From: CAIKMD01 sp963740675
GTDB taxonomy: Bacteria; Pseudomonadota; Alphaproteobacteria; ATCC43930; CGMCC-115725
NCBI GenBank assembly: GCA_963740675.1
Contig: CAVUFS010000003.1
Coordinates: 682,001-746,000, forward strand
DNA: 64,000 nt
Direction: 5' to 3'
Position numbers and translations under genes: made by a program. The notes beneath the pieces are model-generated. The model ran no database searches. It was not told the DNA's origin and saw only the letters and a list, made by a program, of their open reading frames with translations. This document shows positions 35,905 to 44,460 of this stretch, piece after piece (position 1 is the first letter of the stretch; every line of letters begins with the position of its first letter).

Positions 35905-36454
35905 TTCCTGCCGTCAGCTTCGTTCGTCATCTTTCCTCGCCCGTCCGGCGCATATCCGCAATCGGGTGGATCAGGTAGTTGCTGCGCGGACACGCTTTAA
36001 GATGAACCGATTTACAGCTGAGCTATAGAACGCATGACCCCCGGACGCATCATGCGATCGCGGGGGTCGGTTTGCGAAGCTGTCTTCGCGCCCGGAGAAC
36101 ATGTCCCGAGCTTATCTTGGACTTAGGGCCGCGTCGCCGACGCCAAGTATTTCGGCAACGCCTAACTTGGCCGGTGGAGTCATGCTGGTTGAGCACCCTC
36201 CTTCATTGGTTGCAAACCGAATGGTCTAGCTGACGCTTCCATGATGGATAGGCGGAGTCATGTTGGTGAGACACCCTCCTGCTGGTCGACAACCTGATGA
36301 GTCTCTCGCGAGGGGCGACGACGGTCAAGTGACATCGACATGAACAGGGCAGTGTTCATGCCCGATTTCGCGTTTTTTGTTTTTGGCGTCGGCGAGGAGG
36401 CGTAGACTCTGAAAACGCTCATGCTGCCGCAACCCTTAATAGCGGAGGCAAAGT
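35905..36454. other. 550-base region without a large gene, rich in structured sequence
   Basis: It contains a GC-rich hairpin at 36036-36068 (8-bp stem of GACCCCCG with CGGGGGTC), a second hairpin at 36142-36171 (GCCAAGT with ACTTGGC), two tandem diverged copies of an element at 36173-36229 and 36251-36305 (described as a separate feature), a hairpin at 36340-36363 and T-rich sequence at 36373-36384. The layout fits an untranslated RNA or a leader more than inert spacer. Confidence 0.55.
36173..36305 (+). repeat. Tandem 55-60-base element, two diverged copies
   Basis: Copy 1 begins at 36173 and copy 2 at 36251. Both share GG(T/C)GGAGTCATG(C/T)TGGT, then a short variable loop, CACCCTCCT, and a second GGT...ACC hairpin. 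The loop differences include paired one-base gains and losses, yet the small GGT/ACC pairings survive in both copies. Each copy also holds a short frame behind a GGAG: MLVEHPPSLVANRMV (36182-36229) and a 27-residue frame starting MLVRHPPAGRQ (36260-36343). Function unknown; it may be an RNA element or a pair of leader peptides. Confidence 0.75.
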
Positions 36455-36610
36455 ATGCTCGATGCAGACTTCTGGCTCGATCAAGCAACGATGTTTCGTG
36501 AGCAAGCGAATACCGTTCGCGATCCAGAAGAACGCGACGAACTCCGCACGCTTGCTCAGATATGCGACGCTGTCGCGACGAAAATCGAAGAGCACTTCTC
36601 CGGCGGCTGA
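36455..36610 (+). CDS. Small helical protein, 51 residues
   Basis: A short gene behind GGAGG six to seven bases before ATG. The product (MLDADFWLDQATMFREQANT, then VRDPEERDELRTLAQICDAV and a short tail) is predicted helical, acidic and rich in R/E. Its pattern W-x-x-x-A-x-x-[MV]-R-x-x-A followed by D-x-x-x-R-x-x-L resembles a large group of short uncharacterised rhizobial proteins. It lies 135 bases upstream of the DUF2189 gene. Confidence 0.6.
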   Translation: MLDADFWLDQATMFREQANTVRDPEERDELRTLAQICDAVATKIEEHFSGG

Positions 36611-36745
36611 TCGCCTATCGCTGCTCATCCTTATCAAACAGCGGAACCCGCAAGCACGTTGACATCCGACCAATTGGACGAACGCGACACGCGCACGCGC
36701 CGCGTTAGGCGCAAAACAAAAACACGAACAAAAGGAGCTTCGGGC

Positions 36746-37612
36746 ATGGCATCGACCATCCGTAATCCGATCGAGTGGGGCTGCGACCAACTGCGTCACG
36801 CCGCGGCCGCGGTTGAAGTGACCGGGCGTGCCGTTCGCGGCCGCCCTGACGCGCTCGAAAGAGCGCCGGCCGTCAACCGGATCGCTACCGCTGATCTCAA
36901 GGACGTGCTGGCAAAAGGCATCAGCGATTTCGGCGCGGCGCGCACCGATGTGATTTTCCTCTGCCTGCTCTATCCCGCCGCCGGTCTCATCATCGCGCGT
37001 GTCGTCTTCGGCTCGGGCATGTTCGCCCTGCTCTTCCCGCTGGTCTCGGGCTTCGCGCTTCTCGGGCCGTTCGTCGCCGTCGGCCTTTACGAAATGAGCC
37101 GCCAGCGCGAGGAAGGCCATGAGCTGAGCTGGGCCACGGCCTTCGATGTCGTGCGCTCGCCGTCTTTCGGCGCGATCATCATGCTTGGCGTGGTGCTGAT
37201 GGTGCTCTTCCTCTTATGGCTGAGCGCCGCCGAAGCGATTTACGCGCTGACGGTCGCACCCTTGCAGCCAAATTCGATGACAAGCTTCGTCACCGACGTT
37301 TTCACCACCGCACGCGGCTGGGCGATGATCGGTGCCGGCGTTGGCGTCGGCTTCATCTTTGCGCTGGCCGTTTTCGCGATCAGCGTCGTCTCCTTCCCGA
37401 TGCTGCTCGATCGCGATGTCGGGCTCGGCGTCGCGGTCTGGACGTCGCTGCGCGCGATCCGCGCCAATCCGATACCGATGGCGGCGTGGGGATTGATCGT
37501 CACCGCGGGTCTGGTGATCGGCTCGATACCGCTCCTCTTGGGCCTGATGATCGTGCTACCGATCCTCGGCCATGCGAGCTGGCATCTTTATCGGAAGGTG
37601 GTCGCGCATTAA
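36746..37612 (+). CDS. DUF2189 family membrane protein
   Basis: A 288-residue protein with about six transmembrane helices. An N-terminal cytoplasmic segment ends in NRIATADLKDVLAKGISDF, the conserved lead-in to the first helix. The core has ALLFPLVSGFALLGPFVAVGLYEMSR and VVSFPMLLDRDVGLGVAVWTS, both characteristic of DUF2189. AAAGGAG eight bases before the ATG at 36746 sets the start. The family is widespread in alphaproteobacteria and often near respiratory genes, but has no assigned function. Confidence 0.88.
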   Translation: MASTIRNPIEWGCDQLRHAAAAVEVTGRAVRGRPDALERAPAVNRIATADLKDVLAKGISDFGAARTDVIFLCLLYPAAGLIIARVVFGSGMFALLFPLVSGFALLGPFVAVGLYEMSRQREEGHELSWATAFDVVRSPSFGAIIMLGVVLMVLFLLWLSAAEAIYALTVAPLQPNSMTSFVTDVFTTARGWAMIGAGVGVGFIFALAVFAISVVSFPMLLDRDVGLGVAVWTSLRAIRANPIPMAAWGLIVTAGLVIGSIPLLLGLMIVLPILGHASWHLYRKVVAH

Positions 37613-37684
37613 GCGCGACCATTCCGCCGCTCACTTCGGCAGTTCGGCCGATTGCACGCGAACGCGATCGCCCGGGCTCGCCGA

Positions 37685-37966
37685 CTAAATCTTCAACGCG
37701 CCGTCGGTGAAGACATAGGCGATGACGGGCTTGCCCTTCAGCGTGCCCTCGCCTTCCCAGTAATCGCCGACGCGGGCGAGCGTTCTCACCTGCGCGATGC
37801 CGTGCTGATGCATCGCCGCTAGCGCCTCATCATCCGTCATAACCTCGGCCGACGGCCGACTGCCGTCATAAGGGGGCAGCAGCACATCGGCCGCCTGCGC
37901 AAACACCGGCACGACAAGAACGGCGCTCAGCGCCGTGGCGAAAATACGTCCGAAACGTGACGTCAT
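37685..37966 (-). CDS. Small exported protein, 93 residues
   Basis: A signal peptide (MTSRFGRIFATALSAVLVVPVFAQA) is followed by about 68 mature residues. The end, LARVGDYWEGEGTLKGKPVIAYVFTDGALKI, looks like one PepSY-like beta-alpha-beta unit. GGGAG precedes the ATG at 37966. Convergent with the DUF2189 gene. No specific role can be given. Confidence 0.68.
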   Translation of the reverse strand: MTSRFGRIFATALSAVLVVPVFAQAADVLLPPYDGSRPSAEVMTDDEALAAMHQHGIAQVRTLARVGDYWEGEGTLKGKPVIAYVFTDGALKI

Positions 37967-38042
37967 CGGCGATCTCCCGTCAAAGCCATGCTGTTGATAT
38001 GGGGAGCGGCGCCGTTCTCGCCATCGGCTCTCCGTGATGATC

Positions 38043-38344
38043 ATGAACAACGACATCTATGCGAAGCTCGCGGGCAAGGCGAAGCAGGTGATCGATGCCA
38101 ACATCAGCACGGGCTACACGAATTGGTTCATAAGGTCATCGACGACACCGAGCATCGCAATATCGACAAGGTGCAGAACGAGATGAAGGACCAGACCGTG
38201 ATCAGGCTAAGCGATCGGCAGCGCGCGCAATGGAAGGCGCGCATCCAGCCGGTGATCGACAATTGGATTAAAAACACGCCCGACGGCGCGCATGTGCTCG
38301 CGGCTTTCCGTAAGGAGGTCGCCGCCATTCGCGGCGGCACATAA
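38043..38344 (+). pseudogene. Relic of a TRAP transporter DctP-type binding protein (C-terminal third, frameshifted)
   Basis: Residues matching the last third of a DctP-family periplasmic protein: MNNDIYAKLAGKAKQVIDAN in one frame, then DDTEHRNIDKVQNEM and LSDRQRAQWKARIQPVIDNW in another. The frames join near 38126-38131 if one base is restored (N-W-F-H-K-V). No signal peptide or N-terminal lobe is present upstream, and the small exported gene on the other strand starts only 76 bases away. The gene is therefore truncated and shifted. Confidence 0.75.
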
Positions 38345-38429
38345 CGCGCTCACTTGCTCTGCCGCGCGATGATATAGTTGCGCGCAAAGTGCAACCGGCT
38401 CCAGCCGGCCATCGCGCGCGTGGGAGGAA

Positions 38430-39845
38430 ATGACCAGCAGCACCGACGCCCCTACCGGCTCCTGGGGATCGCTGTTTCGCGGCGGCTTCGGCATCTACAC
38501 CTTCATGGTGATGCTGGGTGTGGTGCTGTTCTCGCTCCAAATCCTCATCGTCGTTACCATCATGCCGACCGTCGTCGCCGATATTGGCGGCGCTGCCTAT
38601 TACGTCTGGGCAAGCATGCTCTACCAGGTCGGCGCGATCGTCGGCGCGGCGATCATCGGCTCGATCTGGCGCGCCATCGGCATGCGCGGCGGCTTCTTCG
38701 TCACGGCGACGATCTACACGCTCGGCACGCTCGGCTGCGCGCTCGCGCCCGACATGTTGGTGCTCAATCTGTCGCGCTTCGTGCAAGGGCTGGGCGGCGG
38801 CCTCGTTACGGGCGGCACCATGGCGCTGATCGGCCGCGTTTTCCTGCCGCAGCAGCGCACGCGCATGCTCGCGGTCTATCAAGGCGTCTGGACGATCTGC
38901 AGCCTCCTCGGCCCATTCTTCGGCGGCGCTTTCGCCGCGGCGGGATGGTGGCGCGGCGCGTTCTGGGCCTCGCTGCCTTTCGCGATCCTGTTCGGCATCA
39001 TCGCTTGGCTGAAAGTGCCGAACGACAAGACGGACGAAAAGCGCGAGCGCGTCGGCGTGCCGGGGCTGCGTCTGGCGCTGCTGACGCTCGGCGTCGCCGG
39101 CGTCGCCGAAGCGGGCCAACTTGCCAATCCGGTCGCGCTCGCGATCCTTCTGCTGATCTCGCTGACGATGATGGCTTGGACCTTCCGCATCGATGCGAGC
39201 TCCCAGCAGCCCCTCTTCCCGACGCGACCGCTCTCGCTCTCGAGCCCGGTCGGCCTCGGCTATTGGGTGCTGATCATCGGCGGCGGCACGCAGGCCGCAA
39301 TCACCATCCTGCTGCCGCTCTCGTTGCAAATCGTGCATGGGCTCTCGCCGCTCTGGGTCGGCGTCGCCAATCTCGTCATTTCGATCGCCTGGACGATTGC
39401 AACCTTCCTCGTCTCCGGCTGGTCCGGCACGCGCGAGCGTTTCGCCCTTAACTCCGGCGTTGCACTGATGCTGGTCGCGCTGCTTATGCTGGTGCCGACG
39501 GCGCAAGGCGAGAGGCTGCCGCTACTCTTCCTCGCGGTCTTCGTTTTCGGCTGGGGGATCGGCAGCCATAATGTGCATCTCGGCGCGCGCACCATGGGCG
39601 CGGCACTGAAGGGCCAGGAAGCGATTACCGCCGCCTCGCAATCAATGGTGCGCTCGCTCGGTGGCGCCCTCGGTACAGCCGCTGCCGGCATCGTCGCCAA
39701 TCTCGCCGGGCTCGGCGAGCGGATCGATATCGAGACGGTGAACGGCGCGACTTTAGCGATCTATCTCACGGCAATGGTGCCGACGGCGCTCGGCGTGGTC
39801 TTCATCATGCGCTTCACGCGGCTGGTCGTACCGCATAGGGCTTAG
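38430..39845 (+). CDS. MFS transporter (DHA2-like)
   Basis: A 471-residue major facilitator with 12-14 hydrophobic segments. Motif-like features are the first loop G-x-x-x-R-x-I-G-x-R (SIWRAIGMRGGFF) and LNLSRFVQGLGGGLVTGGTMALIGR, typical of the drug/H+ antiporter DHA2 group. It probably exports drugs or toxic organics. The ATG follows GGGAGGAA closely. It stands alone between a DctP relic and a cytochrome gene. Confidence 0.87.
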   Translation: MTSSTDAPTGSWGSLFRGGFGIYTFMVMLGVVLFSLQILIVVTIMPTVVADIGGAAYYVWASMLYQVGAIVGAAIIGSIWRAIGMRGGFFVTATIYTLGTLGCALAPDMLVLNLSRFVQGLGGGLVTGGTMALIGRVFLPQQRTRMLAVYQGVWTICSLLGPFFGGAFAAAGWWRGAFWASLPFAILFGIIAWLKVPNDKTDEKRERVGVPGLRLALLTLGVAGVAEAGQLANPVALAILLLISLTMMAWTFRIDASSQQPLFPTRPLSLSSPVGLGYWVLIIGGGTQAAITILLPLSLQIVHGLSPLWVGVANLVISIAWTIATFLVSGWSGTRERFALNSGVALMLVALLMLVPTAQGERLPLLFLAVFVFGWGIGSHNVHLGARTMGAALKGQEAITAASQSMVRSLGGALGTAAAGIVANLAGLGERIDIETVNGATLAIYLTAMVPTALGVVFIMRFTRLVVPHRA

Positions 39846-39924
39846 CCCGAGTGACGCCCGTGAAGTTATTGTTTTTGAAAAATTAGTTTCATCCAATGCC
39901 TCCCTGATGAGCGAGGAGCGGCCG

Positions 39925-40317
39925 CTAGTTCTTCAACGTCGCGAGATAGTCGATCAGGGTCTTGCGGTCCTTGGCGCTCTTAAGGCCGGGGAAAAGCATC
40001 TTCGTGCCCTTCACCATCGCCTGCGGATCGGTGAGGTATTTATCGAGCACCAGCTTGGTCCAAGTGACGCCCGCCTTCTGCATCGCATCGGAATACGGGA
40101 AGTCCTTGAGGCTGGCCGAGGGCCGGCCGACAACGCCCGCCAGCGACGGGCCGAGCTTGTTCACGCCCGGCTCAGTGGCATGGCAGACGGCACAATTGTC
40201 GTTGAACTCTGTCGGTCCGTCATCGGCGCGTGCCGCGTTTGGCGCGGCAACGAGAACGGTCGCCGATGACATAACCGCCAGCAAAGCGAGAGTCGCGAAC
40301 GCAGCGCCACGCAACAT
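39925..40317 (-). CDS. Cytochrome c, class I (c2-like)
   Basis: A 130-residue periplasmic monohaem cytochrome. After a signal peptide (residues 1-31, ...ARA) it has haem site CAVCH and the axial methionine in KGTKMLFPGLK. The chain KLGPSLAGVVGRPSAS, YSDAMQKAGVTW and LIDYLATLK are standard for c2/c-550 types. It would carry electrons to a terminal oxidase or oxygenase. It follows an exported protein gene by 14 bases, so the two are co-transcribed. Confidence 0.93.
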   Translation of the reverse strand: MLRGAAFATLALLAVMSSATVLVAAPNAARADDGPTEFNDNCAVCHATEPGVNKLGPSLAGVVGRPSASLKDFPYSDAMQKAGVTWTKLVLDKYLTDPQAMVKGTKMLFPGLKSAKDRKTLIDYLATLKN

Positions 40318-40334
40318 CGTCTGCGATCCGACGA

Positions 40335-40820
40335 TCAGCCGTTATCGGCGACGACGGTGAGCTGCGACGGCACCGACTTGAACGGCTCGAACGTCGCGGT
40401 GTGACCGTGCTTGTCGGTCGCAACGACCTTATAGCCGAAGCTGCCCGTCGGATAGTTTGCGGGAATGACCCAGCCATAGGTCCAGAAATATTCGACCGGC
40501 TGCTGCGGCGGATGCATGCCGTAATGCGCCGGGAATTTCTGGCCATCGGGCAATTCGATGACGAGGCTCTTGAGCTGATCCTTGTCCATCGGCTTGCCGG
40601 TCTTGGTGTCGACGACGCGGATGCGGAAGATGATCTCTTCCTTATGCTTGAACTGATTGTTCAGGACGCAACCCGGCGCCGTCATGCCCTGCAGCACGCC
40701 ACGCACGGTGTCGGACTGAATGACCATCGCCGGCCCCGCGGCTTGCGCACCGCCGACATGGACGAAACCGAGCGCTGCGCCGGCAATGCCGAGCGTCAGA
40801 AGCTTGCGCGAAATATTCAC
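40335..40820 (-). CDS. Exported protein of unknown function upstream of cytochrome c
   Basis: A 161-residue protein from the GTG at 40820 (GGGGGA about eight bases upstream) with a signal peptide (MNISRKLLTLGIAGAALGF...AQA). The mature domain looks like a single immunoglobulin-like beta sandwich: EEIIFRIRVVDTKTGKPM, IELPDGQKFPAHYGMHPP, YWVIPANYPTG-type segment and GSFGYKVVATDKHGHTATF. Histidines and one cysteine in the mature part may bind metal. Co-transcription with the cytochrome gene suggests a redox or haem-related role. Confidence 0.68.
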   Translation of the reverse strand: MNISRKLLTLGIAGAALGFVHVGGAQAAGPAMVIQSDTVRGVLQGMTAPGCVLNNQFKHKEEIIFRIRVVDTKTGKPMDKDQLKSLVIELPDGQKFPAHYGMHPPQQPVEYFWTYGWVIPANYPTGSFGYKVVATDKHGHTATFEPFKSVPSQLTVVADNG

Positions 40821-40967
40821 GGATAGTCCCCCACAAAAAAGTAACCCCGAAGTGCCGCGATATTGCTTGCTTACGCTTAACTTTGCAACCGTTTGCGGTA
40901 CAATTCGTGCTCGCGCCAAGCTCGCACGGCCATTGGGCGATCCCTCGCCCAACGGCCGCGTTCGGGC

Positions 40968-41744
40968 TTACTTCGTTGTGCTGATCAGCGAGAAGAAAGC
41001 GCCCTCGGGGTCGAGCGCCTGTATGATCCACGCACCACCCGGAACTTCTTGCGGTCCCATCATCACCTTGGCGCCTCGCTTGGTCGCGCGTTCCGCCGCG
41101 GCGGTCACGTTGTCAACGCCGAGATAGTAATTCCAGAATGAGGCGGGAGCTTGGGGCGGCTGCTTCATCATGCCGCCGCTTTCGACGCCGTTGATGGAGA
41201 AGGTCTGATAGACGCCCATCGCGCCCATATCCATCGACCGCGCTTTGGTCCAGCCGAAGAGCTTCGAATAGAAATCCCATTCGCGCTCGAGATCGCCGGC
41301 ATAGAGTTCATGCCAGCCGATAAAGCCCGGCGCCATGGGCGCATGCCCGGCCGGGCTCTCCTCCGTGCTCGGCTTGAAGATGAGGAACATCGCGCCGCCC
41401 GTATCGGCGGCGACGGCGAAGCGGCCGACATTCGGGATATCGGTCGGCGGGCGCATGATCTTGCCGCCGGCATCGGCGATGCGCTTGGCATCGGCATCGA
41501 CATCGTCGACCGCGATATAGCCCGACCAGCAGGGCTTCGCGCCCATCGCGCTCGCATCCGCCGGGATCTTCATCAGCCCGCCGACCATGGTCTCGCCCTG
41601 GCTGAAGACGGTGTAGTTGCTGCCGTCCGCCATCGGAAACTCGGCGGCATTCCAGCCGATGACAGCCTTATAGAAATCGCTGGCCGCTTTTGTGTCGTTG
41701 GTCATCACGTCGTACCAGATGAACTTTCCACGCGGTGCCGGCAT
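40968..41744 (-). CDS. VOC-family (glyoxalase-like) protein with two domains
   Basis: A 258-residue protein made of two vicinal-oxygen-chelate halves. The first begins FIWYDVMTNDTKAASDFYKAVIGW, the second FIGWHELYAGDLEREWDFYSKLFGW; both close with the usual LF-x-x-P/DPEG strand. Family members include glyoxalases, dioxygenases and antibiotic-binding proteins. The repeated D-x-x-x-A/E-x-x-F-Y signature is clear, but no substrate can be assigned. It is the probable target or partner of the TetR gene that ends 30 bases away on the same strand. Confidence 0.88.
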   Translation of the reverse strand: MPAPRGKFIWYDVMTNDTKAASDFYKAVIGWNAAEFPMADGSNYTVFSQGETMVGGLMKIPADASAMGAKPCWSGYIAVDDVDADAKRIADAGGKIMRPPTDIPNVGRFAVAADTGGAMFLIFKPSTEESPAGHAPMAPGFIGWHELYAGDLEREWDFYSKLFGWTKARSMDMGAMGVYQTFSINGVESGGMMKQPPQAPASFWNYYLGVDNVTAAAERATKRGAKVMMGPQEVPGGAWIIQALDPEGAFFSLISTTK

Positions 41745-41774
41745 GATCGTTACTCCTCCTCTGGTTGGGCCGAT

Positions 41775-42395
41775 TTAGTTGGGCTTATGGAACAGCAGCT
41801 CGAGATAGCGGCGCAGATGCGCCACACAGTCTCGCGCGATCGCGTTACCGTTTTTCGCTTTGGCGAGGACGTAAGCGCCCTGCAGCACCGCCTGTGTATG
41901 AAATGCGAGGCTCTCGGCGCTCCATGAGGCGCCCGGCGCGTAGAGCGTTTTCGCCGCTTCGATGTCCTTCGCTACCTCCGCCGCATGGAGGCCGATATAG
42001 GTGTCGCAAGCTTGGCGGATCGCCGGATGGGTCTCGTAAGCCTCCTGCACCATCGTGCCCAGGAGACAGGTGAATTCCGGGATCGGCCCGTCAAGGATCG
42101 CGGCGCGGAAATCGATATACCCCAGCAGGCGATCCAAGGGATCAGCAAGCTGACGATAAGGCTGGACCGCGAAGAGCACCTCGGCCATCGCCGAAAAATG
42201 CGCCGCGGCGGCGACAGCGAGGTCTTCCTTGCTTTTGAAGTGATGGAAGAACGCGCCCTTGGTGACACCCGCGGTGCGACAGATATCGTCCACCGTCGTA
42301 GCCGAATAGCCCTGCGCCCGGATCATCCGCATGGCCGCATCGAGGAGACGCGTGCGCGCATCGGGCTTGGCTTTCGCCGTCGTTGCTCCGTCCAC
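41775..42395 (-). CDS. TetR/AcrR-family transcriptional repressor
   Basis: A 206-residue repressor. The N-terminal TetR helix-turn-helix (ARTRLLDAAMRMIRAQGYSA, TVDDICRTAGVTKGAFFHHF) is followed by a ligand domain of about 140 residues with MVQEAYETHPAIRQACD. An 18-bp palindrome lies 10 bases upstream of its start (42405-42422), so it is very likely autoregulated and co-transcribed with the VOC gene. The ligand is unknown. Confidence 0.92.
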   Translation of the reverse strand: MDGATTAKAKPDARTRLLDAAMRMIRAQGYSATTVDDICRTAGVTKGAFFHHFKSKEDLAVAAAAHFSAMAEVLFAVQPYRQLADPLDRLLGYIDFRAAILDGPIPEFTCLLGTMVQEAYETHPAIRQACDTYIGLHAAEVAKDIEAAKTLYAPGASWSAESLAFHTQAVLQGAYVLAKAKNGNAIARDCVAHLRRYLELLFHKPN

Positions 42396-42404
42396 GACTC
42401 GAAC

Positions 42405-42422
42405 ATACCAACTGGTTGGTAT
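42405..42422. promoter_or_regulatory. TetR-type operator palindrome
   Basis: ATACCAAC-TG-GTTGGTAT, an 18-bp palindrome with perfect 8-bp arms. It sits 10 bases upstream of the repressor start, where repressor binding would block transcription. TACCAAC-N2-GTTGGTA is a common form of TetR/AcrR operator. It is the best protein-binding site seen in the window. Confidence 0.8.
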
Positions 42423-42705
42423 CGTAACAAGCGAAAATTAGACCCGAGGGCGTGAGCGGCCCTATCTCCAAGCCAACTGTGCCTACAGACGTGACGACGG
42501 CGGCCGAAGACTTCAGTGTCCGGTACACCGAACACTTGTCGCGATTTCGACGCCCTCTGCCCGTAGTTCCCGGGTGATTTCTGTGTCGACGCTAATGACG
42601 CGCTAGACCAGCCGGATTGCAAAGGCGACGACGGTCGAGACGATCACCACGATCCAAAAGGCGACGATGATCAATGAGGAGAGCAGAACCGCTCGCCCTC
42701 CCCAA

Positions 42706-43623
42706 TCACGGACGAACGCGAATGATCGTCTTCCCCTTGCGTCGCTCGGTCGGGTTCAAGGCGGCGACGGCATCGTCGAGGGTCGCGATGTTGCCGATGT
42801 TCGTCCGCAGTCGTCCGTCCCGCACCCGCTGGACGATCTCACTCAGTTGGGCGCGATCGCACTCGACAACGAAGTCGACCGCCAGGCCGTCGTCGGGCCG
42901 CGGCACGGGCGGCCCGACGACGGACACCAGTGTTCCTCCGGCTCGAATCAGGCGTGCGGACCGCTTGCCGATGTCGCCGCCGATGACATCGAACACCAGA
43001 TCGACGCCGCCGACGTCTTTCAGCGCGTCGCTGTCGAGGTCGACGAACTCCTTCGCGCCGAAGTCGAGCGCCTTCTGACGGTCGGCCGCGCGTCCGGTGC
43101 CGATGACATACGCGCCAGCCTCGCGCGCGAGTTGCGTCACCATCGAACCGACTGCGCCGGCCGCGCCGTGCGCCAGGACGCTCTGCCCCGCCTGAAGGCG
43201 ACCGTGCTGGAACAGTCCCTGCCACGCGGTGAGGCCCGAGATTGGCAGGCTCGCGCCCACCGTGAAGTCGACGTCTCCCGGGAGCGGCGCGAGGTTGCGT
43301 GCCTCAATGGCTACATACTCCGCCAGGGTGCCGTCGCGATGCCAGTCGGCGAGGCCGAACACTCGCTGTCCTACCGACAGCCCCGTCGTGCCGTAGCCGA
43401 GAGCGGTGACTACTCCGGCCAGCTCGTGGCCGGGGATCGACGGTGTTCGGTCACGGCCGCGGCGATCGGTCCAGGTCGAGGGCCACTCCATCTCAGTCGG
43501 GACGAATCCCGACGCATGTATCTGAACGATGACGTCGTTTATCGCTGCCGGCGGCTCGGGCCGCTCGGTCAGCTTCATCCCGGCCAATCCCGCGGCCTGA
43601 TCCGTTACCACGATTGCCTTCAT
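42706..43623 (-). CDS. NADP-dependent MDR oxidoreductase (quinone reductase-like)
   Basis: A 305-residue medium-chain reductase. The GroES-like half has IPGHELAGVVTALG, the nucleotide site is VLAHGAAGAVGSMVTQLAREAGAYV and the C-terminus ends in ERRKGKTIIRVRP. GAGGAGA about nine bases before the ATG at 43623 gives the start. The family reduces quinones or enones with NADPH. Wording of several segments is actinobacterial-like and the upstream 0.8 kb is gene-free, so recent transfer is possible but unproven. Unrelated in orientation to the TetR unit. Confidence 0.85.
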   Translation of the reverse strand: MKAIVVTDQAAGLAGMKLTERPEPPAAINDVIVQIHASGFVPTEMEWPSTWTDRRGRDRTPSIPGHELAGVVTALGYGTTGLSVGQRVFGLADWHRDGTLAEYVAIEARNLAPLPGDVDFTVGASLPISGLTAWQGLFQHGRLQAGQSVLAHGAAGAVGSMVTQLAREAGAYVIGTGRAADRQKALDFGAKEFVDLDSDALKDVGGVDLVFDVIGGDIGKRSARLIRAGGTLVSVVGPPVPRPDDGLAVDFVVECDRAQLSEIVQRVRDGRLRTNIGNIATLDDAVAALNPTERRKGKTIIRVRP

Positions 43624-44460
43624 GGGAATTGTCTCCTCGGTTATTTGTCTCTTTGGTGGATATGTTCGCGTTCGACGTCTAATGCCAGGGGTCATGGGTC
43701 GTTTCCGAAAGCGAAGGTGGAACAGCGTGACCTCGCTTCCCAAACTGCTCGATGCGGGGCAGCGGCTCGATCAGTGACACATCAGCGTCCACCACGTTCG
43801 CGGTCGGGCCGGCCGGAGCCGCTCCGCTGATCTGGTATCGTCGCCTAAGAGTGTTGCGCGCGCGTGCGTCCTGTGCGGTCTGCGCTCAGCCATCGCGGAG
43901 CGCGTCTCATAAACACGCTCCTTTCGACCGCCACGTGAAATCATGACGCGCGATGGACCGCGTTCCTGCAAAGTCCAGGTGTTTCCGTCTCGGTTGGCGA
44001 GTTGGCGAAGTTCGCCATGAGGCCGACGGACGCGCCTTTCATCTGCGTCACGGTCTCGTTTGAAGGCCGCGATCGCAAACACGCAAACTCAAAGTGTCGG
44101 ACGGCTATAGTTGCTCCTCGCTTAGCGAGCCCGAGATGCTATCCATCCCTGACCAACACCCTATTCCCGCAAGCAGCCAGACTTCTTTCATCGCGATGCG
44201 ATAATTTGTATGGGCTTGCTTCGTAATCCGAGGCGCGTGCCTTTGTACCGCTACGCGGCTAAACCCTTTAGCGGAAGCTGGGCTGGAACCCTGCCAAGGT
44301 CCGATTGACGGCAACCGAGTGCAAGCAGGCCGAGCGGCGGTCCGAGAATCAAATCCTCGGAAATTGGCAGTTTTGCCCGACGGATTCATCTCTGCCGATC
44401 GCAAAAATTGGCTGAAGGTGCCGAAAATCGGATGCTTAAATTGAGATGTTGCTTACGGGG
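43624..44460. other. Gene-free interval of about 840 bases
   Basis: No frame here has a good start, family similarity or steady codon use. Short open frames are broken by stops. A minus-strand ATG at about 43910 follows GAAAGGAG but stops after 21 codons. No terminator or repeat was seen. It may be decayed coding DNA beside the MDR gene. Confidence 0.45.

Noticed and set aside
36258..36488. 76-codon minus-strand open frame in the structured region
   Set aside because: No ribosome site or family features; it overlaps the tandem element and the better-supported small plus-strand gene.
42601..42690. Minus-strand hydrophobic frame (one helix of about 25 residues) after the MDR gene stop
   Set aside because: It could be a tiny membrane peptide, but only a TTG start is available and there is no supporting context.
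43771..44082. 103-codon minus-strand open frame upstream of the MDR gene
   Set aside because: Highly charged, no motif, no ribosome site; likely non-coding or decayed sequence.
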